Of a DNA stretch of 64,000 bases, positions 19,101 to 27,342 are shown piece after piece; positions within the stretch are counted from its first letter, which is position 1, and every line of letters begins with the position of its first letter. Both the position numbers and the translations under genes were made by a program. This DNA is from Myroides odoratus (lineage in GTDB: Bacteria; Bacteroidota; Bacteroidia; Flavobacteriales; Flavobacteriaceae), in the NCBI RefSeq assembly GCF_001549985.1, contig NZ_LROZ01000008.1, forward strand, positions 83,991-147,990, in the 5' to 3' direction. The notes beneath the pieces are model-generated. The model did no database searches and had not been told where the DNA came from. It saw nothing but the letters and a program-made list of their open reading frames with translations.

Positions 19101-22100
19101 GGGTTGGGACTGTTGCTTCATTAACCCCTATATTCTGATCCGTGGTCAAGAATAAGTCATATCCATTTTGTCCACTTTGTCCCGTCCAACTCACATCAAA
19201 TCCTTGGTCTCGTATTTCCCCAATAGTTACGTCTGTTGGCGGTAAACAACTCTTGATAAAGAATTCAATATTGTCAATTGCAGCAGCTGGATTATTTCCC
19301 GTGCTTTCATCTTGGGTCCACTCAAAAATAATACGCATCGTACGTCCTAAATACTCTTGAGCGGGAATGATAATTTGTTCCGGTGCAAAATCTTGACTTC
19401 CGGAATAATATTCTCTTCCCAATCGCACCGCACTGCGGTTATCACTTTGTACAAGAACACCCGCACGCGGAGTATAATCCGCAGAAACAAACCAAACGCG
19501 GAAGTTATCATAACTTCCTTCTCCGACATTGCGCCAGTCAAAATTCAACATCAATTCCATACCTGAAGCAGGGATGGCAAAATCTTTATACACATGAGAG
19601 GCTTGCCTTCTTCCAGGCACTGTATGCAAATAATGATTGCTAATTCCATTGTCATTCGAGATATACAAAGCCTTTGTTCCGCCATTATTCACTGCATTTC
19701 CAACAATCCACTTATTATGGGTGTCATTTTGGTATGCAAAACTTGGATTTTGTTCAAAATCTTCTGTATAAGGCAACGTTGCAGGGGTTAAGGTGGTTTG
19801 TACAACAAGAGGACCTACCCAAAAACTTTTATCGCGTCCACAAACAGCGCGAACCCAAAGGGTATAGTAAGTTCCTTCTGCTAAATCTGGAAATACAAAG
19901 TTGGTATTTATCGAACGATAGTTTCCTGGTGTCTCTGCTGTTGGAATATCATTCGTTGTCGTTAAATATAAATCATACGAACGCGCGCCATCTCCTTCCC
20001 ATGTTGTAGCAATGGTACGGCTTGTTACCACACCTGCAGCAAAATTTCTTGGTGGACTACAAGTCACTACTTCTATATTCAGATTATCAAGGGCAGCAGC
20101 AGGTTGATATCCGCCACTATTATCTTGTTGCCATTGAAAAACGAGACGATACACTTGTCCTTGAATGCTACCTACCTCAACGACGAAGTTTTCTCTCTTA
20201 AATTCTGTTTGTTCCCCAAACATTTCATGTCCTACCGGTATAGCTCCAGCCACATTTGTTGATATCAATGTACCTCCTACTGGTGTATAGGACGCTGGTA
20301 CTAACCAAACGCGGAAGAAATCATAGTTTATTTCTCCTAAACAACGCCAGTCAAATCCAATAGACAATTCGGTAGCATCTGTAGGAATTCTAAAATCTTT
20401 ATAAGCGTGTACCACTTGATCATACGCTGTATAATAGGTATTATTTGCACCTTGATCTTCACTGATGTATAATCCTTTTGTTCCTGATGCTTGTACAGCA
20501 GTACCAATATACCAACGATTAGTTCTATTTGTCGTAAAATCAAAGGTAGGATTCGATTCAAAATCTTCTACATAAGGTAAATCAACAGGTGTATTTGCTA
20601 AGGTTACCTCTTGTGGTCCAACCCAATCGCTTTGATTAGTATTAGAGCAAGCAGATCTCACCCATACCCAATACGTTTGACCTGGTGTTAAACCTTCAAA
20701 GGTATACGTTGTTGGTGTCGACTGATGTGTCGGTGTCGTCGTATCCTCTGGACTAGTCGTGGCTATCTCACTTAAAAATAGTTCATAGCCTGTCGTTGTT
20801 GCTTCCCATTGTGCCTGAAACCCATGATCTGACACATTGCTAATACTCAATGCCGTTGGAGCCCCGCAGAATGTCGTAGCTAGTTTTAAGTTATCTATAA
20901 CCGCAGGAGGATTACTTCCGCCGGATTGATCGTTGATCCACTCAAAAATCAATCGCATGGTTTGCCCCTCATACAGCTGTCCATCAAGATTAATCAACTC
21001 CGTGGTAAACGCACGTACATTGGAAAAATTCACTCTTCCCACTTGTACTCCTCCACTAGCTGCTACCGTTATCTTCACACCTGCTCGAGGCGTATACGTT
21101 ACCGGAACCCACCATACGCTTAGCTTGTCATATTCGTTTTCTCCTACACCCATCCAATCAAAGATAAGCGTCATGTCGATCGCTCCTATTGGAATAGTGA
21201 AATCCTTAAAAATATGAGAAGCGATATTCTGAGATAAATAATTCGTATAGGCGTGCGTTTGTCCTCCATCATTGGAAATATACAACGCCTTTGTTCCACC
21301 GTGATTCACGGCTTGTCCAACAAACCATTGATTGATGGTATCATTGCTAATTCCGTACGATTGCTCTGTTTCAAAGTCATCTGTAAAAGGTAAATTCACT
21401 GGAATTAAGGTAGTCTGCACCGCTAATGGACCAATCCATCTTGAAGCTTCTGTACCACAGGTTGAACGAACCCAAACATAATAATTCGTTGCCTGATTTA
21501 AATTTTCAAATGTAAATGTGGACGTATCTGAGGTAAAAGAAGCAACAGTTGATGCAGTAGGCGCTTCATTCGCTGTAGCCAAATACAATTCATAGCCTTG
21601 CACATTCGCTCGCTCTTGCCATGAAACCGCAAAGGTATGAGCCGTAAGACCATCCAATTGAAATGCCGTTGGTTCACTACACAAAATCGGCTGAATTGCT
21701 AGATTGTCAATCGCCGCTGGATTTTGATTTCCATTGCGATCATCTTGTTGCCATTCGAAGACAAATCGAACCGTTTGTCCTTGAAAAGAACGCACATCTA
21801 CATTCTTGGAAAATGAGGTAAAATCATTGTTTTGATACAAGGCTTCTGCATTAATTGCAAGTGCTTGTGGGTTATTGTTCAATGTTTCTCCTGCTTGTGG
21901 AACATAGGACTGCGGAACTATCCACACGTTTAAAAAATCCACTGGATTGTACCCATTGCTACTGTAATCATAGCTCCTTTCTCCTTGTGCACGCCAATCG
22001 AAACTCACTGCTAACATATCGACTCCTTGTGGGATGTCGATATTTTTATAGGCATGAATAATTTGACTTGTATTATATTTATAAGTATTGCTTACTCCTT

Positions 22101-24324
22101 GGTCTTGGGTGATATACAGAGATTGTTGTCCACCATGGTTCACCGCTTGTCCCACATGCCATTGGTTGGGTTGAGCATGGGTAAAGCCGAAGATTGGATT
22201 GGATTCAAAATCTTCTGTATAAGGTAAACTAACACTGGAAACCAAAGGCGTTTCTACAAAATAAGGGCCAACCCAATTACTTTTATCACTTGTACTACAG
22301 CTAGATCGTAGCCAAGCATGATATTTCGTCGCTTCATTTAAATTCAAAAAGGAATAAGAAGTTTCACTAGTAGAAGCTAACGGAGTTGTTGTATCCGTCG
22401 GAATTAAGTTTAAATCTGTTGTAATAAAAACGTCATACGCTGTGGTGTTCGTTGAAGCTGTCCAAGTCAGATCAAAAGCACCCGCTCTTAAATTGCTTGT
22501 ACGCACCGCTGTTGGCGCTACACAATTGATCGCCGTAACGTTTAAATTATCAATTGCTGCTGCGGGATTATTTCCTGCGCTTTCATCCTGAGACCATTCG
22601 ATTAGCAAACGCATCGTTTGGCCTGCAAAAGAAGCAGCGTCTAAAAGTACTTGTTCACGTTGAAAATTTGCAGCGTTAGCATAGGCATTTTGCCCCACAC
22701 GAATCATAGCTTGATCTCTTTCATTTATCTTCATCCCAGCCTGAGGAACGAAGGTAATCGGCACTAACCAAACTTTAAAGTTGTCATAGGAACCTTCCCC
22801 CACACATCGCCAATCAAAAGCTATGGCTAATTTTAAAGCATCCGAAGGAACAATAAAGTCTTGGTATAGGTGCGAAACTTCTCTTCTACCTGTATTAGGG
22901 TTATATTCATTCGATTGTCCTCCATCTTTGGAAATATACAACGATTTACTTCCCCCATGATTTACTGCTGCTCCCACCACCCATTTGTTCACCGCACCAT
23001 TGACGAAAACAAAAGAAGGAGCTCCTTCAAAATCTTCGCTATAGGGAAGGGTCTTCGCAATTAGCTGCGTTTCTACTTCTAGAGGCCCCATCCAAATACT
23101 GGTTTCATCTGCACAAAGGGAACGCGCCCAAATAAAATAAGTTGTTGCGGGCTGTAATTGATCAATGATCAAATTATTCGTTGTCGCAGTATAGGTTCTC
23201 GCATTAGCACTAGAAAGAGAAGCCTCTGTACTGATGAGGACTTCATATTGTTGATTGCTACTAGCAATCCATTCTAATTTCATGGATTCAGCTCCAATCG
23301 TGTTTAGCTTAAAATCCATGGGAGGAGCACAAGACACTTCTTCCAATTTCAAATTGTCAATAGCAGCGGCTGGTTGAGCACCACCACCACTTTCTTGTTT
23401 CCATTGAAAAACTAGGCGATAGACTTGTCCTCCCTGTCCTTCTGTAGGAACGATAATGGTTTCATTCTTAAACACTGCATTTTCATGATAGTATCGCAAA
23501 CCGATTTGTCTAACACCCGCTCTATTGGGATCAATTGGAGTGTGAGCTGTTGGTATATAGTCCTGAGGAACCAACCAAACACTCAAATAGTCCTCTTCAA
23601 GCTCCCCAACTGAACGCCAATCAAAAGAAATGGCAATATTTTCAGCATGTTGTGGAAATACAAAATCTTTATAAACATGGGAAACTTGATTCGAATACAG
23701 CGCATATTCATTTGTTCTCCCCTCATCTTTACTGATATATAAGGCGTAATCGGTATTGCTTTTTGCCCCACCTCCAATATACCACTGATTTGTTCTATCA
23801 TTGCTAAATCCCACTAAGGGAGTCTGCTGAAAGTCTTCAAAATAAGGCAAAGAAACGGGAGTCATAGGTAAGTGAATAGCAAAGGGGCCTGCCCAATTGC
23901 TTTGCTCATTAAAGCTATTTTCACAAGTAGCTCTTATCCAGACATACACGTTGACTTGATTGTGGGGTAAATCCAAAGTTAGTGTAGCATCTGTGGTTGT
24001 ATGCGTTGGATTCATGAGTCCTGCTCCCGGAACATTCGTCGGACTCACAAATAAGTCATAAGAAATAGCATTTGATCTTGCTTCCCATCCTAACGTATAG
24101 GAATCTGCAGAAACATTTAGCAATTGAATGCTTTCTGGTGGATAACAAAAAGCAAATATAGCAGCTTCTTTGTGTTCCTTTTGTTTGGATAGTACTTCGA
24201 CATTCGCTGTCTCAAGCGTTACTTTATCCTTACTTACTTCTATATTGGCCCGTAGGGCATGGCCCCACAAAACAAGAAAAAGTAGCGTGACTAAAAAGGT
24301 ATTTCTTACCTTTACCTTGTTCAT
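16150..24324 (-). CDS. Giant secreted modular protein: FN3 / cleaved-adhesin-like repeats, T9SS type B sorting domain
   Basis: A 2724-residue exported protein. A signal peptide (about 1-26) is followed by an FN3-like domain and then seven modules of about 270 residues. Each module begins with an LPYxEDFE-type motif, has a beta-sandwich of the choice-of-anchor J/cleaved-adhesin kind with NQWxVGxAVNxGG, ALYIS, YKDFxIP, SFDWR and PAAxIDNL blocks, and ends in an FN3-like domain with a YxVWxRSxC strand. After about residue 2080 a nidogen-like region and PKD/Ig-like beta segments lead to the C-terminal block GFSPNGDGIND...LKIYNRNG, the type B sorting signal of the type IX secretion system (gliding-motility C-terminal domain). 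The protein should cross the outer membrane by T9SS and act at or beyond the cell surface, for example in adhesion. No peptidase motif was seen. Confidence 0.88.
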   Translation of the reverse strand: MNKVKVRNTFLVTLLFLVLWGHALRANIEVSKDKVTLETANVEVLSKQKEHKEAAIFAFCYPPESIQLLNVSADSYTLGWEARSNAISYDLFVSPTNVPGAGLMNPTHTTTDATLTLDLPHNQVNVYVWIRATCENSFNEQSNWAGPFAIHLPMTPVSLPYFEDFQQTPLVGFSNDRTNQWYIGGGAKSNTDYALYISKDEGRTNEYALYSNQVSHVYKDFVFPQHAENIAISFDWRSVGELEEDYLSVWLVPQDYIPTAHTPIDPNRAGVRQIGLRYYHENAVFKNETIIVPTEGQGGQVYRLVFQWKQESGGGAQPAAAIDNLKLEEVSCAPPMDFKLNTIGAESMKLEWIASSNQQYEVLISTEASLSSANARTYTATTNNLIIDQLQPATTYFIWARSLCADETSIWMGPLEVETQLIAKTLPYSEDFEGAPSFVFVNGAVNKWVVGAAVNHGGSKSLYISKDGGQSNEYNPNTGRREVSHLYQDFIVPSDALKLAIAFDWRCVGEGSYDNFKVWLVPITFVPQAGMKINERDQAMIRVGQNAYANAANFQREQVLLDAASFAGQTMRLLIEWSQDESAGNNPAAAIDNLNVTAINCVAPTAVRTSNLRAGAFDLTWTASTNTTAYDVFITTDLNLIPTDTTTPLASTSETSYSFLNLNEATKYHAWLRSSCSTSDKSNWVGPYFVETPLVSSVSLPYTEDFESNPIFGFTHAQPNQWHVGQAVNHGGQQSLYITQDQGVSNTYKYNTSQIIHAYKNIDIPQGVDMLAVSFDWRAQGERSYDYSSNGYNPVDFLNVWIVPQSYVPQAGETLNNNPQALAINAEALYQNNDFTSFSKNVDVRSFQGQTVRFVFEWQQDDRNGNQNPAAIDNLAIQPILCSEPTAFQLDGLTAHTFAVSWQERANVQGYELYLATANEAPTASTVASFTSDTSTFTFENLNQATNYYVWVRSTCGTEASRWIGPLAVQTTLIPVNLPFTDDFETEQSYGISNDTINQWFVGQAVNHGGTKALYISNDGGQTHAYTNYLSQNIASHIFKDFTIPIGAIDMTLIFDWMGVGENEYDKLSVWWVPVTYTPRAGVKITVAASGGVQVGRVNFSNVRAFTTELINLDGQLYEGQTMRLIFEWINDQSGGSNPPAVIDNLKLATTFCGAPTALSISNVSDHGFQAQWEATTTGYELFLSEIATTSPEDTTTPTHQSTPTTYTFEGLTPGQTYWVWVRSACSNTNQSDWVGPQEVTLANTPVDLPYVEDFESNPTFDFTTNRTNRWYIGTAVQASGTKGLYISEDQGANNTYYTAYDQVVHAYKDFRIPTDATELSIGFDWRCLGEINYDFFRVWLVPASYTPVGGTLISTNVAGAIPVGHEMFGEQTEFKRENFVVEVGSIQGQVYRLVFQWQQDNSGGYQPAAALDNLNIEVVTCSPPRNFAAGVVTSRTIATTWEGDGARSYDLYLTTTNDIPTAETPGNYRSINTNFVFPDLAEGTYYTLWVRAVCGRDKSFWVGPLVVQTTLTPATLPYTEDFEQNPSFAYQNDTHNKWIVGNAVNNGGTKALYISNDNGISNHYLHTVPGRRQASHVYKDFAIPASGMELMLNFDWRNVGEGSYDNFRVWFVSADYTPRAGVLVQSDNRSAVRLGREYYSGSQDFAPEQIIIPAQEYLGRTMRIIFEWTQDESTGNNPAAAIDNIEFFIKSCLPPTDVTIGEIRDQGFDVSWTGQSGQNGYDLFLTTDQNIGVNEATVPTHTTTETNYTFANLEEGTMYYVWIRSACSQGESSLWTGPFIATTPLVSVNPLPYYEDFEGTHKIGVTHALPNQWVVGNAINNGGQKALYISNNNGVNNQYTMNKAQIVHAYKNIHIPTNLEQLEISFDWRSQGEQQYDSRARENVGVDFVKAWIVPLSYIPEAGVSVASSNQAVAIDEQGFFNSRTFQRFQTRMDIRAFAGQDVRIVFEWKQDNRSGEQPPAAIDNLWIKPFTCKDVIDVQAVRISNSSNIEITWTPLGQEQQWEVYIVESNQPDPTPLNVGIRVEHTPRYVFRDAVEGAFYHVYVRAICSDTDQGAWSPAVLFNLFNPPGCANIEVEPIDLPQTEDGSYVICDDESVNLDLKASFFDIKDTSDYTVEAIEYKPPFPFVGGDLIPLTKDDHWSEVIDLGFDFCFYGKSYDKVLIGTNGMITFSVRGHAENGLYTPDSSSGYSMNPNVQLPTNSANSNTIPYVNTIFGVMQDLFPNNSPADYSVNYQVLGTFPCRALVFNIYHLGLFDATRCPYDVNDVDGTTQTSQIVLYEGTNIIEVYIKNRPSCANFNGGLGVVGIQNATGTAAVVPPNRNVGTWTAANEAWRFVPSGESIAHFSWLKDGEFLTEEQDIQVTIDQSVTYTGRITYLHCNGNEQIIDKEFRFIKEKPQITKPANLYACHREPGFAYTYDLAQNDKQVVGSLQAKDLLVTYFASEEDLLANINSLPTTYTTTAVEPTEIYVKLENKNTHCFTYSSFSLIVNKILTATNVQPILACQSYVLPELAEGEAYYTEPYGKGERWEGGDVFENVGKHQLYVYGVKEGCAYQSKMTIEILEFIPAFEIEDQVMYCELYSLPLLPRGNKYFTEPDGQGRELQPGEQILVDQVIYIYSKSSKGKVDCTDQSSFRVTYEECPLPKGFSPNGDGINDRLDLSNYGVTNLKIYNRNGIEVFNFNGYYTDEFSGKDKRGNNLPSGTYYYVVVTNAKMRTGWIQISR
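18130..24200 (-). repeat. Seven tandem modules of about 815 bp within the giant gene
   Basis: The LPYxEDF-coding segments fall near 18.95, 19.78, 20.58, 21.39, 22.22, 23.04 and 23.85 kb, giving a period of about 800-830 bp. The modules are clearly homologous at protein level but diverged at DNA level, so this is an old amplification rather than a recent one. Confidence 0.85.
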
Positions 24325-24347
24325 ACTTTCAGTGTTTTAATTTAGAC

Positions 24348-24378
24348 CAAATATAAATAGCAATTAAAACATTACAAA
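24348..24378 (-). promoter_or_regulatory. Promoter of the giant secreted protein gene
   Basis: On the minus strand TTTG (24375-24378), a 19-bp spacer and TATATTTG (24348-24355) match the Bacteroidota consensus exactly. The predicted leader is about 20 bases to the ATG at 24324. Confidence 0.8.
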
Positions 24379-24806
24379 TTGAGAAGTATAGGTTCCTTTT
24401 AGCAGAGTAGTGTAAGATTTAAACTAAAAAAAATAAAAGCACAAAAAAACAAGGGATTATCGCCTTACTTTTTAACTTAAAACTCCTTTTATAAGCATAA
24501 ACAGCAAAGTTGTTAACGTTTTACTTTTATTTATAAAGCAAGTAAACACCACAGATTACATCTAAAAAAACAGTATTTATCTTAAAACAACCCTCAAATA
24601 AGCAAAAAATAAAATACTCGATTTAGGGATTAGATCCCCTTCTATTAATCAGTATCCCTGATTCAAGCTTAGAAATAGCCTGGAGCAAGCCTTGACACTC
24701 TAGAGGCACCAAGTTGTATCATCATATGAGCATCCTAATTACGCTCCTTTTCGTTCGTATTTATCTCATTCGAAATCAGCAGCTATCTTTTTTAAAAAAA
24801 AATTTC

Positions 24807-24880
24807 TTCCCTAAAATTTGGGAATGGCGCAAAAAAAAAGATGTGCGGTGCACATCCTCGACTTGTGGAATTTTTCCACA
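24807..24880 (-). ncRNA. Candidate structured RNA or 3' UTR ending in a strong terminator
   Basis: Three perfect inverted repeats lie in 74 bp: TTCCC/GGGAA (24807-24824), GATGTGC/GCACATC with a 3-base loop (24840-24856) and TGTGGAA/TTCCACA with a 3-base loop (24864-24880). Read on the minus strand, the middle hairpin is followed at once by nine T residues (24831-24839), a textbook terminator. It lies about 165 bp past the rlpA-like stop, so it could end that mRNA or a separate small RNA. The third stem would be inside the transcript. Confidence 0.4.
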
Positions 24881-25021
24881 TTTTCATTACCCACTTTTTA
24901 GTAATTGAATCCCAATATCTTAGATTGATTTCTATACAAAAAGTTGATTTTTAGTTATATTTTATCTTTTTATCAGGTCTAATAGCAAGTAAAATAAGCT
25001 CCTTTCAGATCAAATAAACGA

Positions 25022-25531
25022 TTACTGAATATCTTCAATCATACGTTCTACCTTAACGTCTAAAACTCCACGTCCTAGATTGTCTGTCAAATCCATAAAC
25101 GCACGTTTAGAAATATCAACGGATCTCCCTTTTGTAAAAGGCCCACGATCGGTTACAGTCAATACAACTGAACGTTTATTTCTCAAGTTCGTTACTTTGA
25201 TTTTAGTTCCAAAAGGCAGTGTTTTATGGGCTGCCGTGTATTTTGAATTGTCAAAAACCTCTCCGCTTGCCGTTTTTTTACCAGAGAATTTATCGTGGTA
25301 ATACGAAGCTTTTGTTTCATCGCTAACTACTTCAAAAGAGTCATCCTCTACTTCAGCCATCACGATAGAATCTTCTTCTATACTCGGTAAATCTAATGTT
25401 GCAACAGTATCCAAAACCTGTTCCATACGAACAGCAGCAGGCTTGTTTTTTTCTTTTAATTTACCAGCCTCTTCAAAACTTGATAAAGTGAAGATGGCTA
25501 AAGCAAAAATTATATATTGAAAATATTTCAT
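25022..25531 (-). CDS. RlpA-like septal ring lytic transglycosylase family protein
   Basis: A 169-residue exported protein. A signal sequence (about 1-19) is followed by a low-complexity acidic linker and a C-terminal double-psi beta-barrel domain (about 78-165). The domain carries ASYYHDKFSGKKTASGE, AAHKTLPFGTKIKVTN and VTDRGPF, which are the RlpA family blocks; the aspartate in TDRGPF corresponds to the catalytic residue of RlpA. No SPOR domain is present. RlpA cleaves naked glycan strands in some bacteria, while in others no activity is seen, so activity here is inferred. It is monocistronic. Confidence 0.88.
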   Translation of the reverse strand: MKYFQYIIFALAIFTLSSFEEAGKLKEKNKPAAVRMEQVLDTVATLDLPSIEEDSIVMAEVEDDSFEVVSDETKASYYHDKFSGKKTASGEVFDNSKYTAAHKTLPFGTKIKVTNLRNKRSVVLTVTDRGPFTKGRSVDISKRAFMDLTDNLGRGVLDVKVERMIEDIQ

Positions 25532-25587
25532 ATCTCTTGTTTCAAAAAATAGATACTATTTCAAAACAAGAAGTATACCAAAATAAA

Positions 25588-25620
25588 AAAGAGAGCTTGA
25601 AGCTCTCTTTATTTATCTTT
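25588..25620 (-). terminator. Terminator of the four-helix membrane protein gene
   Basis: AAAGAGAGC and GCTCTCTTT form a 9-bp stem with a TTGAA loop (25588-25610), with A-rich sequence on the left that reads as a T-rich tail on the minus strand. It lies about 20 bp past the stop at 25630. Confidence 0.75.
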
Positions 25621-25629
25621 TATATGTTA

Positions 25630-26055
25630 TTATGCAAACCAAGCAGTCCAAGGAATTCTAGATAAGATTAAAACTAATCCAATCGTATAGAAAATAGCGA
25701 ACATTTTAAATTTCTTGTTGCTATCTGTGGTCTTTTTGTGTTTTGACCATCCAATTGTAATCAACGCAATTGCAATGATATTAATTAGTGGGTGCTCTAA
25801 AGCGTACAATCTTAAAGTAGAGTCTTTCATCGCTACACCAAAACCTTGTACTAAAGGTGAAACGAAATACAAGATAATCCCTAACAATAATTGAATGTGA
25901 CAGAAGATTAACCCTATCAAACCTAATTTGCGATCTTTCTCTGTAAACTCTTTTTTAGAGCTTAATCCTACAAAAGCATTAATTACTACGATTACCAAAA
26001 AAATCAATGCTAAATATGCAACGCCTGAATGCGCTGGCTGTAACATTTTATCCAT
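25630..26055 (-). CDS. Four-helix integral membrane protein
   Basis: A 141-residue protein with four clear hydrophobic helices: about 12-30, 45-65, 88-103 and 120-135. Histidines lie at or near helix ends (HSGVAYLAL, FCHIQLLLG, LEHPLINI), a pattern that would allow haem coordination. Similar small flavobacterial proteins are sometimes named cytochrome b-like, but I cannot confirm haem binding from the sequence. It has its own candidate promoter and its own terminator, and its neighbours on each side are unrelated. Function unknown. Confidence 0.8.
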   Translation of the reverse strand: MDKMLQPAHSGVAYLALIFLVIVVINAFVGLSSKKEFTEKDRKLGLIGLIFCHIQLLLGIILYFVSPLVQGFGVAMKDSTLRLYALEHPLINIIAIALITIGWSKHKKTTDSNKKFKMFAIFYTIGLVLILSRIPWTAWFA

Positions 26056-26077
26056 ATTGTTGTTATTAGTTTACTGA

Positions 26078-26085
26078 CAAATATA
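26078..26085 (-). promoter_or_regulatory. Candidate minus-7 box
   Basis: Reads TATATTTG on the minus strand, 22 bp upstream of the membrane protein start. The minus-33 element is not clear. Confidence 0.45.
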
Positions 26086-26305
26086 AATAAAACAATTGAA
26101 ACTAAACGCTTTGCTATTTGATTTACATTCTACCATTTCGAATGCTTTAATCCGTACGAATACCTCAATATAATCCGTTAATCTCGAGAAAAATATGCAA
26201 AAATAAAGGTTCGCTCGTTTTGATACCCTCAATCAAAGTTTTAACCCCATCAAGCCATTATATCCGCAAAAACAAATATCTTAGGTCTTTGTAATTTGTT
26301 TTCAC

Positions 26306-26569
26306 ATGATCAAAACGCTTCGTATTCTTTATCCTTACTATCTCCTTTCTTGTGGGATAACGTTACTTCTTGGACTGACGACTGCGCTATGGTGGGGCAT
26401 TCCTCCACTCCTTGCTACTTTACTTTCGATGATGTATTTTAGGACTTTTCGCTCCTACGAACTCTATTTTTTCAAGAACAAAGGATGGCAACCCCTTCAC
26501 CTCGTACTCACTTTATTCGGTAGTATGATGGTTCTTTCACTTATTCTCTCCACGTTTAAAACAACCTAA
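26306..26569 (+). CDS. Small membrane protein, likely partner of the adjacent ABC ATPase
   Basis: An 87-residue protein made almost entirely of three hydrophobic segments (about 9-26, 28-45 and 65-82). I do not recognise a family. The stop codon is 2 bp before the ATG of an ATP-binding cassette protein on the same strand, so the two are almost certainly translated together. At this length it is too small to be a standard ABC permease; it may be a reduced membrane partner or an accessory. A preceding region of about 250 bp contains no other gene. Confidence 0.6.
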   Translation: MIKTLRILYPYYLLSCGITLLLGLTTALWWGIPPLLATLLSMMYFRTFRSYELYFFKNKGWQPLHLVLTLFGSMMVLSLILSTFKTT

Positions 26570-26571
26570 TC

Positions 26572-27162
26572 ATGTCTACCTTATACTTGGATAGCCTTGT
26601 GTATCAAGTGCAGCACAAAAACATACTCAACAATATCTATTTTCAACTGCAAACGGGCGAACTTATTGAACTCATTGGATCAAATGGAGCAGGAAAATCT
26701 ACCTTTCTTGAGGTATTATTTGGCACAAAAAAAGCGCAGCATTTGCACCTTCGAGTTGATCAAAAATTAATCCGAAAAACACGTGATCTACAACGCTATT
26801 TTGCGTTGAAACCTCAGTTTTCATTTTTTCCAAAACAACTTCGACTCCAAGAGGTACTACCAAAGAGGTATTGGCATTGGTCTGAATTTGAACAGCAACT
26901 TCATTCCCCTATTTCAAGCTTTTCCATGGGTATTCAGCAATTGATTCAAACGTTGTTTGTACTTGAATTACCTCAACCCTTTATTCTTTTAGATGAGCCT
27001 TTTGCTGGTCTTTCTCCAATTCTTCAGGAACAACTTCTTGTTATACTTCAAGAAAAGAAACAAACCAAGGGGATACTCATCGTCAACCATATTCTAGGTC
27101 TATTATCCTCCATTCGCACCAAACAATTGCAACTACATAACGGTAGTATCCAATCTACTTAA
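26572..27162 (+). CDS. ABC-type ATP-binding protein with degenerate signature
   Basis: A 196-residue ATPase subunit. Walker A is GSNGAGKST (about 36-44), Walker B is FILLDEPFAGL and the H-loop is in LIVNHIL. The signature loop reads FSMGIQQ instead of LSGGQ, so it is degenerate but in the right place. The protein is shorter than usual ABC subunits (about 220-250), mainly in the helical part. It is coupled to an 87-residue membrane protein 2 bp upstream. Its last 99 bp (including the H-loop) plus terminator are repeated 1700 bp downstream in a diverged copy. The transported substrate is unknown. Confidence 0.85.
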   Translation: MSTLYLDSLVYQVQHKNILNNIYFQLQTGELIELIGSNGAGKSTFLEVLFGTKKAQHLHLRVDQKLIRKTRDLQRYFALKPQFSFFPKQLRLQEVLPKRYWHWSEFEQQLHSPISSFSMGIQQLIQTLFVLELPQPFILLDEPFAGLSPILQEQLLVILQEKKQTKGILIVNHILGLLSSIRTKQLQLHNGSIQST

Positions 27163-27193
27163 CAAGGCTTTCAACGTATATTGAAAGCCTTTT
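27064..27193 (+). repeat. Left copy of a 130-bp direct repeat (ABC gene 3' end plus terminator)
   Basis: The segment matches 28764-28893 at an exact offset of 1700 bp with about six mismatches. It includes the last 33 codons including stop of the ABC gene and the following hairpin. Confidence 0.93.
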
Positions 27194-27197
27194 TTAT
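27164..27197 (+). terminator. Terminator of the ABC gene pair
   Basis: AAGGCTTTCAA and TTGAAAGCCTT form an 11-bp stem with a CGTATA loop, followed by TTTTTAT. A second copy is at 28864-28893, where the T-tract is only four or five bases. Confidence 0.85.
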
Positions 27198-27342
27198 ATC
27201 AAACAAAACCATTCAAACACCTATTACCGAATGCATTAAACATTCAAATACACCTTATGATTTCTCCTTTTTGGGTTTTATATTCACGTTATAATCAAAC
27301 AAAAACCGGGAACAGGGGAGAGCATACTGAACAACAAAAAAT

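Larger units (their letters stand above)
24325..25021. other. Long A+T-rich intergenic region
   Basis: About 700 bp with no convincing protein gene. The left end carries the promoter of the giant gene (24348-24378). The middle (24400-24790) is A+T-rich with nothing I can name. From 24807 to 24880 lie three short perfect inverted repeats in a row, described separately. Small reading frames here lack family features and are rejected. Confidence 0.6.

Noticed and set aside
18130..24200. Peptidase domain associated with the cleaved-adhesin modules (gingipain-like)
   Set aside because: No Cys-His catalytic segment of the C25 type was visible; only the beta-sandwich adhesin-like modules are present.
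24714..24908. A 64-codon frame in the intergenic region
   Set aside because: It crosses three inverted repeats and a poly-A run and has no family features; non-coding structure explains the sequence better.
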